Positions 20,590 through 29,116 of a DNA stretch of 37,284 bases are shown here, in pieces. The stretch covers positions 1 to 37,284 of the forward strand of contig LLEY01000308.1 in assembly GCA_001414485.1 (NCBI GenBank), read 5' to 3'. This DNA is from Calycina herbarum. Its lineage: Eukaryota > Ascomycota > Leotiomycetes > Helotiales > Pezizellaceae. Position numbers and translations under genes: made by a program. The notes under the pieces are model-generated. The model did not search any database and was not told where the DNA came from. It worked only from the letters and a program-made list of their open reading frames with translations. Every line of letters starts with the position of its first letter. Position 1 is the first letter of the stretch.

Positions 20590-21060
20590 CAGTAGGTAAA
20601 GTCTTAAAACTGATTTACATATCGACAACTTGATATATTTTGGATTTTGCAACTTCCAGAGAACGGGGGAATCATTGTGTTACTGCTTACATAATATTAT
20701 TATAAGTAACTGGCTCTTCAAGAGAGCCGATGCGTAGTCGTTGGTGGTGGTTTCGTTGGAGGGCTCAGTGAGCGGCTCCCCAGAAGGTTGTCAGCGAGGT
20801 TGTTGGCGATGGGGGCAAGATGACTCAACGAGAGGAATTCGTGGGCCACAAACAACTTAAAAAACAACAAGAGATCGAATAGTTTGGATAGTAATCGTAA
20901 TAGAATTTTCATGATTGTTTCTGGAGGTGTGTATGTGTGTATGTGCTTTGAGTGCGTTGGTGTCTGTTCTCTGCATGGCGCTTTGGCTATTTCATTCTGA
21001 AGGTTGTTTACCTTTTGAAATTTCTCTAGATAGTCTAAGATAAAGTAATGTTGAAACAAT
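20590..21060. repeat. Another diverged copy of the unnamed dispersed repeat
   Basis: It resembles 11860-11960 and 11410-11480. GGTAAAGTCTTAAAACTGAT leads into ATATCGACAACTTGATATAT and CCAGAGAACGGGGGAATC, followed by AAGTAACTGGCTCTTCAAGAG and GGTTGTTGGCGATGGGGGC. The order of blocks is the same as in the 9.8-14 kb copies. No gene is seen. Confidence 0.4.
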
Positions 21061-21890
21061 CCTTCTCCTTGTTAGTTTATGTGTTTCGCCTATGTCTCTT
21101 ATGTTCTACTAAAGATTTGAAACTGATGGTTGTGTACTCTTGACAGCACTTGATCAGTGAACCTATTTAGACCTAAGCTCTTCATGATGTTAGGTAGACT
21201 GATTGGAAATTGGAACGGGAATATATACTAACACTCACTAAGGTAAGTTGAATCAAGGGAATGGTTTTTGTTGAAGGAATTTTAAGCGAGAACGGAAGGA
21301 AGTTTACTTGGTGAGATAAATTGAAAGTTCTAATCAACTAAGTCCAAGCACCTAATTCTAAGCAAGCCATTTATTTCTGACCAAGTCATTTTAGCAACTA
21401 ATTTATTTTTGATCAAGTAATTCCGAGCAAGCAACCTGAGCAATTATTTCCAAGTAAATATTTAAGTGTGATTAATTCCGAGCATATGTTTTCTCGGACA
21501 TATATTTTCGGATATATTTTCGGCTATATTTTGTACGGATAATATCAATTCAAAATGTGAGAGCACTTTATTTCCGAGCAACTATTCTCCCGAGCTGTTT
21601 CTGAGTTGCTTCCGAGACGAGTAAGTAACTCCGAGCAAAAGCTTGCCATTCCCGTAAGCAGGTTCAATATTTCAACTTGCAAGTATTTCACCAGGTACTC
21701 AACATCCAGGAACCGAACTGTCTCGTCTCTATATGTGAGGGCTTGAGAAAGTGGGATACGAGTGAACTAGATGGTAGTGGTGAATTTGAGAGGACTCTAG
21801 GAGAATGAATGCGACTCAACTGAGAACTAATTAGAGAAGTGAAGACTAGGTGACCACTTTTGGGATTTTGAGATAGAGATACTTTTTACC
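21061..21890. repeat. Gene-free DNA with degenerate short repeats
   Basis: From about 21340 to 21660 imperfect copies of AAGTAATTCCGAGCAAGCA-like units follow each other (CACCTAATTCTAAGCAAGCC, AAGTCATTTTAGCAACTAAT, AAGTAATTCCGAGCAAGCA, GATTAATTCCGAGCATATG). They are similar in style to the short repeats at 9450-9790 but differ in sequence. The rest is unremarkable and non-coding. Confidence 0.45.
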
Positions 21891-21893
21891 GAG
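21891..21893 (+). repeat. 3-bp flanking duplication (GAG), left of MITE
   Basis: GAG precedes the left terminal repeat and is repeated directly after the right one (22136-22138). Confidence 0.6.
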
Positions 21894-22135
21894 CACCAGG
21901 GGCTGCGGTCATTCGTGGGACACCCTATTTCACACCAAAAATAATGGTATCACGCTGGACCACGACTTCTATGCAAATAAAAATTAGATGACTGTAAACT
22001 TTACCTTATTAACTTCAATATAGTAGCTTAAAATCGTGAGAATTAAGTCGCGTTGTAAAAGAAATCAAAGTTGTAAACGCTTGGTTTGGGTGTAAAAAGT
22101 ATAGGGTGTCCCACGAATGACCGCAGCCCCTGGTG
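21894..22135. mobile_element. 242-bp MITE with CACCAGGGG termini
   Basis: Perfect 35-bp terminal inverted repeats (21894-21928 and 22101-22135) begin CACCAGGGGCTGCGG and enclose about 170 bp of AT-rich non-coding DNA. The flanks are GAG on both sides. Aligned without gaps to the ends of the Tc1-like element at 11967, the termini share CACCAGGGG, a TG, then TCGTG.GACA at the same spacing. It is therefore probably a non-autonomous relative moved by that family's transposase. It ends 115 bp from the stop codon of the AA9 gene, inside its likely 3' UTR or terminator. Confidence 0.85.
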
Positions 22136-22138
22136 GAG
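22136..22138 (+). repeat. 3-bp flanking duplication (GAG), right of MITE
   Basis: This is a direct copy of 21891-21893. Confidence 0.6.
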
Positions 22139-22250
22139 TGCTTGTAGAACCTCGAAATCAATCCTGCCATTGAACATGCCTTCTTCTTCTCGCTTAGGGG
22201 AGGAGAAAGAATCCCAGCCTCTCATCATTACCATCTACTTAAACCCCCTC

Positions 22251-23462
22251 TCATTCCCCAGTCCAAACCTTAGGTCCAGGAAACCTATAAGGCTCAGGAT
22301 ACCTCTCATTGTACCACAAAAAGGCTTCATCCCCCGGCTTATAAGCCCCCGGGAACGCAACCAAACTCTCCTTCTCCGGCAACTTATCACCCTTTCCACT
22401 AACGTCCAATTGCGCACAATTATGATACAACTGATAGCCCGCCGGTAGCGGTGGATCAGCGGCTTTATCCGTAGGGTAGAAGTAAAGAACTTCAGTTCGG
22501 AGGAGGTATTTTCCGGGAAGGAGGGAGGAAGGGATGGTTGTTGGGATTCCGGTTTGATTTCCATTTTGGTAGCCGTATTGGTGGCGGCGGCCAAAGATGC
22601 GACGGTATTGTTGCCATACTTTAGGAGATTAGTGTTAGCTTTGATGATGGAAGAGGGGGAAAGGGAAGAGGAGATACCGTTTTCGTAGTAGGTGTAATTT
22701 GTATTTGTGCTAGGGTCTGTTTGCCATTTCACGGTGACTGGTTGAGGGCTTCAGTAAACTATTTCGAAATGAGAGGGGATGAGAGGGGGAAAGAAGTTGA
22801 CGAACAGTTCTCAGCAACCAGACCATCTTCCAACCCATATTCATTAACCTTGAACCAAACATTCCCAGTGGGCTCCCACCCAACACAGGAGTCCCCTGGG
22901 CATCTCGCCAAATAATTTTGTAGAGGTCCATCAGTGTGAGGCCAGATTGGAACCTATTTCCGGTCAGTTTGCGCTTTTTCTGATCCCCATTTTGCGTTTA
23001 GAGGGGATGTGTCACTTAGAAAACAAACCTCATATTCCAACCCCCTCTGATAATTTGGATCGAAATCTGCTGTATCGTAATAAGCCGTGATTGTTTTCCC
23101 TGCTTCGACCGGAGCATGTAGAGTAGCTTTGAAATCCGAATAAGCTGCTCCGCCATCATAACCACATGTTGTATTTGGAGATGTCATGTCGTAATTTGGG
23201 TAGTACCACCATCGTCTTTGGATGGAGTCTCTCGACATATTTGCTACCAGTGCAGGAATTCGGATTGGGTTTCTGAGTCCATTAGCTGGGAGCTTGATGG
23301 AAACAAGAGACGGCATGAAAGGGAAATTAAGATTGAGGAAGGGTAAGATTCTGGTATATACCCATCGTATGTTTTGCCATCAATATCGTAAGTATACACT
23401 CCACCATGTGCCAAAGTGGCTACGACGAAGCAGGTTGTGAGAGTAAAAGTGCCGAGTTTCAT
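22251..23462 (-). CDS. AA9 lytic polysaccharide monooxygenase (formerly GH61)
   Basis: This is a secreted copper enzyme that oxidatively cleaves cellulose or other beta-glucans. I model five exons: 23462-23362, 23272-23029, 22953-22806, 22737-22678 and 22618-22251. All keep frame, giving 306 aa. An 18-residue signal peptide precedes H-G-G-V; His19 becomes the N-terminal copper ligand. His121 in P-H-T-D-G-P-L is the second ligand, and Tyr249 in Y-Q-L-Y-H-N-C-A-Q the axial one. W-F-K and the I-P-S-S-L-L-P-G-K-Y-L-L-R segment are family-typical. The usual R-H-E...A-L-H stretch reads R-T-E...Y-F-Y. No CBM1 is present. The last intron has a weak AAG acceptor and the first is placed only by phase; a frameshift is the alternative at 22619-22677. 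An upstream in-frame ATG at 23477 is possible. Confidence 0.85.
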
Positions 23463-24492
23463 GATGAAGATTTTCAAAAGAAAGTGCCGAAAGATACCCT
23501 AAAACTTTGGAATTATCAATGAGGAATACCTGAAACTCTTATAATTTGGACTAATCGCCATCTTCCATGGAAGCATATTCTCCGAAGTGTCCAAAGTGGA
23601 CAAAATTGTGTAGCCAAGCCATTCTGGCTATGTCCCCCCTCAATTCTAGCCTGAGCGGATTTGTTTACAGGCAAATTTATCTTGCCTCGATTTTAAGTTA
23701 AGAGATGGTCATGGGAATCGAGATGGAAGAAAAACAGCGCGGAATTAAGCATCATGTGCCTAAATACGTGGTCTGTGTAACGTGGGAATTTAAACAACGT
23801 ACATGATACCCAATATCACCTTGTGATTTGAGTGGGTCGGAACCGGAAATACTTCAAAGTTCGTCAATATAAAACAATGTCATGATATAAGCCTTATTGA
23901 AAAGCAGATACAGATATGGCAGACTTTCGGACGCTCTTCCGTGGCATGTAACATGTAGCTTTAAGCTCTCTTGAGTGGAAAAAGAAGTCGTCATAGAAAG
24001 AGAGTTTATAAGGTATATGAACAGCTTCAAGTCCTCGTGCCAGGTGAAGTTAGATCGCAAGGAAATCTTTCCATGTTACTAAATACCTGAACCAAACTAA
24101 GAAAAAGACATTGGAAGTTATATTCAGCAAGGTACTCACCATACTTATGGTGCGGGGTCATTTTGTTGCTACGATCATCTAATAACGATGGAACGAAAAG
24201 GAGAAGAATTGGGCTAGTACTTTTATCGAGACCGCCTGGCGTCTAGAAATACAAAAATGAATGGGCGACAAAATTGAAAGCTCCTCGATTCTCCTAACCT
24301 CCGGAGAGTTGAATCGGGTCTCTGAGGAGGAGGGCTTTGAAGAAGGCCTGAATGGTGGGTCTCGGGAAACCGCAGGGCAAACACTCCACTGTTGACAATG
24401 CCCCGCACCCGGGCTCGACAATAGGTACAAAAGCTCCATCCCAGCTTCATACGATCATACGAATCATGAACAATAGATAATCATTATCCAAA
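23463..24492. promoter_or_regulatory. Shared divergent promoter region (AA9 / nitrilase)
   Basis: This is 1030 bp between two divergently transcribed genes with no coding frame of its own. It must contain both promoters and 5' leaders. I do not see an unambiguous binding-site array. Confidence 0.45.
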
Positions 24493-25951
24493 ATGTCCCA
24501 GAAACTCCGCCTTGCAGTCGCTCAATCATACACCCTCCACACCACCGCCGAAACCATCGCAGCTTTAGAGCAGACCACGCAGAAAGCTCAATCACAAGGG
24601 ATCGACCTCATCCTCTTCCCAGAAGCCTACCTCGGAGGTTACCCACGAACTGCCACCTTCGGTGCAGCAGTCGGCGCGCGAAGACCTGAGGGTCGCGAAC
24701 AATTCCTACACTATTTCAAAGATGCTGTGGATTTAGGGGATACCCCCGAAGGGGCCGGAAACCAATGGGTTGAAAAGAGCTTGGAAACCCCCAAGGGTGG
24801 CATACGCGGCGACGGAACGAGAGAGGATCTGGAGAGGATCGCGAGGGAGACTGGCGTTTTCGTTGTTACTGGGCTGGTGGAGAGATGTGGAGGGACTTTA
24901 TACTGCGGAGTTGTGTATGTATGTCCCAAACTTGGGGTTATTGGAAAGAGGAGGAAGGTTATGCCGGTAGGTGTTCTATATAGTTGTGAGAGATTCAAGT
25001 ACTGCCCGAATATCATTCAATCGGGGCAATGGCCAAATCACTTTGGAATATATGCTAACTTCTTCCCAGACAGGTAGCGAAAGACTGATTTGGGGTCAAG
25101 GCCAACCATCCTCTCTTCGAGCGATCACAACTACAATCAAAGGCGTTAAGCTGACTCTCGCGGCTGCCATATGCTGGGAGAATTACATGCCTTTGCTACG
25201 TCAAGCATTGTATTCTCAAAACGTCAATCTGTACTTGGCACCAACAGCTGATGCCAGACCTACTTGGCTGCCTTTGATGCAGACAGTTGCCTTGGAGGGC
25301 CGGTGTGTTGTGTTAAGCGCAAACCAATGCATGACAAGATCCAACATTCCGGATTGGATCACGATAAATGAGCAGCAGGCTCACGGCGAACACACGAATG
25401 GAAAAGAGGGGACAAATGGAACCTCTGTCCCACGCCTTAGAAGGAAGTCGACAATTACAGATGAAGAAGGCAACGAAATTGTCTTGCCTGGAGAAAGACC
25501 AATCGCATCAAACCTGAGAAGAAAATCTACAATTACAGAAGATGGTAACGAAATTGTGCTGCCCGACGAAAGACCAACCGTAGCAAAGTCAAGGAGGAAA
25601 TCAACCATCACAGAAGATGGACATGAAATCATTTTCCCTGGCACCACCACAGAAGAGAAGGCAAAAGTCAAGCCAGCTGAATCGGAATATATTTCGAGAG
25701 GAGGCTCCTGCATAATATCGCCACTGGGGGAGGTGTTACGAGGTCCACTTTGGGATGAAGAAGATGGTTTGCTCGCTATCGATGTAGATTTTGATGATTG
25801 CCTTCGAGGCAGACTTGATCTTGATGTTGGAGGAAGCTATTCTAGGTATTGCATGCGATGATCCCCTTTTCCCGGCTTCTTGCTAACTGTCCATAGAAAT
25901 GATTCTTTTTTTTTGACGGTGGAAGGGTTGGATCTCAGCCCGCCCCCATGA
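24493..25951 (+). CDS. Nitrilase (carbon-nitrogen hydrolase family)
   Basis: The product hydrolyses organic nitriles to carboxylic acids, probably in the cytosol. I model three exons: 24493-24966, 25070-25845 and 25897-25951. The introns have GTAGGT/CCCAG and GTATTG/CATAG borders, and the second a TGCTAACT branch motif. The model gives 434 aa. The catalytic triad is complete: Glu44 ([11 protein letters not shown]), Lys155 (K-R-R-K-V-M-P-T, restored across intron 1) and Cys193 (A-A-I-C-W-E-N-Y). [10 protein letters not shown] and [12 protein letters not shown] are typical of the family. Residues 281-351 hold three tandem repeats starting R-R-K-S-T-I-T, inserted between these motifs. Reading through the second intron would give a false end at 25861. 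The exact substrate is unknown. Confidence 0.9.
25437..25648 (+). repeat. Three in-frame 75-78-bp repeats in the nitrilase
   Basis: Each unit encodes R-R-K-S-T-I-T, an acidic D/E-D/E-G stretch, then N/H-E-I-hydrophobic-hydrophobic-P. Units 1 and 2 differ by one codon in length, and unit 3 is more diverged. The R-R-x-S/T core fits the protein kinase A consensus. Confidence 0.85.
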
Positions 25952-26413
25952 ATTTGAAGGCTGATGCGTCGCACCCTTTATTGGTCCAATAGCAGACCAA
26001 ATAGGAAACCCCGCTCCCGCCTTGCAAAGTGGCATTTGATAACTCGTTCTACTAATCTAGATCCTATATAACAATTATCTTTAGTTGTCCTATATATCTA
26101 GCTACGTTAATACTTCAGAACAACAAGATACTTCAACTTCCGCTTTTATTGTTCATCGCGAGTCCGCATTTACTTTTTGTTTGGTGTTGCGGCTGGGCCG
26201 TCTTTCCTACCCTGATTGGTTCTCACTCCTTGAAATGAAACGGTTGCATTGCAGCACGCACTTCACATGGAGCTCGGATCGGATCAAGATGATCCTTGGA
26301 GATCATACCCGACTCGTGCGTTACCAGATTTTGGAATCTGGTCTCGGTCGCGTCCGTAACCTTTGACAAAACACCTTCAATTCAGGTTTATGTAGCCTCA
26401 TAAAGCATTCACG
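25952..26413 (+). promoter_or_regulatory. Intergenic region between nitrilase and the next gene
   Basis: This is 462 bp of non-coding sequence that should hold the nitrilase terminator and the promoter of the 26414 gene. No recognised motif stands out. Confidence 0.35.
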
Positions 26414-27910
26414 ATGCGCCCAGTAATTGCCATCGCAATCATCCTCTTCGCCTTCGTCACTATTACATATAGATTCTACGATGTGCACTACTCAGATACC
26501 ACAACCGCCGTGACGGAGCCATATCACCCCTCCGATGAAACCCCACACTCCACGACACCTTCTCCCATAGCGAATGAGGACGGCAAACACGATCTCGAGC
26601 CTTCCCATTCTTCGGACCCTCCCGCGAAATCACCTCCCTCAAAATCCCCTCCATCGAAACCCTCTCCGTCGAAAACCCCACCAGAAGAGAGTTTATCGTC
26701 GGACTGGGACCCTACTGTGACGCACCACGAAGTGTTCTCCGTCTCTACAGCAGACAAAAAGTACTTTCGCATCGATTTTGGGGAACAATTGGGAATCAAC
26801 CCCAACCTCATCCCACATCCAATCTTCAACGAGACTTGGATTGCTGTTGCACAATTACACAACCAGCGCGCAGTTCCTAACTCCTACTTTTTCACGGAGA
26901 TAGTCTGTAATGTTGTATTCAAAAAGGGAAAATTAGTATGCGATGGCCCAACATCCATTTTGCCCATCGCGGCTACCGCTGGACCCAAGGAAAATTGTGC
27001 AGACCCAGATAAAGTACCAGTTTTCTTTGGCTTGAGTATTGGACCCCACGATGCGAGGATTTTCTACGGACCAGAGAGGCCGTATGCCTTGTACGGCTCG
27101 ATTTCGAAATATACATGTTTTGGGCAATGGATGTTGGATTTTAGGATCTTGGTCGATTGGGGCATGGAATTATCCATGGTTAACGAAGACATACGTTTCA
27201 GAGAGGCGACGGAGGTCGTGAGACCTGCGCCATTCGGAGTCATCGAAAAGAACTGGTTCGTATTTTGGGATTCGAATGACACCATGTACGTTCACATGGA
27301 TATTGCACCAAAACGTGCTTTCGCCAAGTTGGAATACAATGGGACAACGGGGAAGGATCTGGCGCCCTTGGCGGCTTCCAAAGATGAAAAGTGCATCAAT
27401 GAATTCATGCCAAAGGCTCCTAGAGCCAGTGAGAATTTGGAAGATATCCACCAGGCCACGAACTCTTTGAAAATCACCCTCTGTGTACGAGCAGATCCTA
27501 CTTGCAAGCCGGACGACACCAACACGTTCATCATGACCATCTTCCACCACAAAACTTTCTTCAGCTGGCACGGAGTCTACGATCCCTTCGTCATGCTCTT
27601 TAAACAAACAGCACCATTTGAAGTCCACGGCATTTCGCAGAAACCGATATGGTTCCATGGCCGAGGAGGTCCAGGCAAGGGTCGGAAACCAGATGCTCTC
27701 CCACAGGAGCTTCACGCCTCGTGGAATCAAACCGAGATGCTTTTCACTACGAGCATCTCATGGAAGCAGCAAGGTCAGAAATATCATGGGTATCTTGATG
27801 ATGTGATGTTTGTAGGCTTCGGGATTGAGGATCGCGATACGGGAGGCATTGATGTTATGGCTGGGGATTTGCTAGGGGGTATGGCCCTTTGTCAGAGTCT
27901 GTTCGATTGA
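26414..27910 (+). CDS. Type II membrane (Golgi/secretory) protein, conserved-looking, function unknown
   Basis: This is an intronless 498-aa protein. Residues 4-20 are one hydrophobic segment (I-A-I-A-I-I-L-F-A-F-V) near the N-terminus with no clear cleavage site, so it is probably a signal anchor. A Ser/Pro/Lys stalk (about 68-92, repeats of P-P-S-K) leads to a large globular region at 100-498. This region has many aromatic residues and four N-glycosylation sequons (N-E-T, N-D-T, N-G-T, N-Q-T), consistent with a luminal location. Stalk plus luminal domain resembles Golgi glycan-processing enzymes, but I recognise no catalytic motif and do not assign a function. It is tandem with its neighbours and not obviously co-regulated with them. 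Confidence 0.8.
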   Translation: MRPVIAIAIILFAFVTITYRFYDVHYSDTTTAVTEPYHPSDETPHSTTPSPIANEDGKHDLEPSHSSDPPAKSPPSKSPPSKPSPSKTPPEESLSSDWDPTVTHHEVFSVSTADKKYFRIDFGEQLGINPNLIPHPIFNETWIAVAQLHNQRAVPNSYFFTEIVCNVVFKKGKLVCDGPTSILPIAATAGPKENCADPDKVPVFFGLSIGPHDARIFYGPERPYALYGSISKYTCFGQWMLDFRILVDWGMELSMVNEDIRFREATEVVRPAPFGVIEKNWFVFWDSNDTMYVHMDIAPKRAFAKLEYNGTTGKDLAPLAASKDEKCINEFMPKAPRASENLEDIHQATNSLKITLCVRADPTCKPDDTNTFIMTIFHHKTFFSWHGVYDPFVMLFKQTAPFEVHGISQKPIWFHGRGGPGKGRKPDALPQELHASWNQTEMLFTTSISWKQQGQKYHGYLDDVMFVGFGIEDRDTGGIDVMAGDLLGGMALCQSLFD

Positions 27911-29116
27911 TGGGTGGACATGTATAATTCTCTTGTATACATAGGTAGGATATCTTGGGCGTTCTGATAAGAGTAGAAACTCTCAAAAAAAAACAGTTCA
28001 AAATAGGCCGCGAGTCCCGTTGGGTGTTATTTTTGCAACATAAAGTTCTCATTTTTAGGAGAAGCAAGTGTGGCTAGTCGCCATGAAAAATTACTCGAAG
28101 ACCATGCTTGCCGTAATTTGGCTGACCGAGGACAGACCCTAACACGTATACCCCAAAGTAGATGAACTAAAAACTTGGTACACAGCAGCACATAGTTAAT
28201 TAGCACCCTCTGCATTCACTCATATTTTTGTTTTGTCTTTGTAATTTTTCTACGTAGACTTATTCCAGGATGCGGGCTTTCATCAGGTCGCTAATTACTG
28301 CCACTTATCTTGTCTACCGCGAGGCCATGTTATCAGTTTCTCTTCTCTTTCATGTGCTTTTCCCATGTAATTTTTCTTGGTGTTGAGGTGCGCAAGAATC
28401 GCCACCATACCCAATAGTCTGTTCGCTCCTTCCCAGCTGAGCTCGAGGCCCAGGCCCTTCGCAGTTATTGGGCCAGTATTATTTCTGAGAAGGAACTATG
28501 GCCTAGTCGAAACTTTATGTCTGTGGACGTGTGCTGGACTCGAAACTCGCGATGACTCGTGAGGAAGAAGGCAATCTCCATGATCGAGTGGTGGAAAATA
28601 CCGTCCAGCCGCACAGGACAATGTGATTTCAATTCGATAGATCGCTTCATCTGGAGAACATCTAGATGCCCTCGAAATGATAGAATTTTGTTATTGAAAA
28701 ATATTTGGTGACGGCGAGACATTTGATGGATGTGGCTTGATACTCGGGGAAAAGACAGGGTTGGTCTTGCTTCTTGCATCGAAGCTGTTCCACAGTAAAG
28801 AAAGACTAGTTGAATTTCCGCCCACCTTCCGCCAATACCTGGGAATGTGCATCATGCGGCAAGCCACAGCGCGATGACGAGTCGAAAGTACTTGCTTTTT
28901 ATTTTCTTGGAGGCCCTTGCCCCAGCTTTTCTTGTACTACGTAAATGGTTAGGCTGGGTCTTTGATCCTTCCCATGTTTTGGTAGTTGTTCTGTTTGCAC
29001 CTTGGACACCTCGACTTTTTGGATACCTATTCGCAGGCTCGACTTTCTTTTTTTTCTCTTGTGAGATACAGAATTCTGTGGGTTGGGAAATGTATAGAGT
29101 CTTCTCTTGAGCAAAA
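27911..29116. other. Intergenic region; nothing recognised
   Basis: This is 1.2 kb of balanced-composition DNA between two plus-strand genes. Short frames on both strands (for example near 28377-28562 and 28847-29110) are low-complexity and lack domains. It likely holds the terminator of the upstream gene and the promoter and leader of the downstream gene. Confidence 0.4.

Noticed and set aside
24971..25069. Independent start (ATG at 24971) for the second half of the nitrilase
   Set aside because: This lies inside the intron. Splicing 24966 to 25070 restores the catalytic Lys motif followed by P-T-G-S-E-R, as expected for the family.
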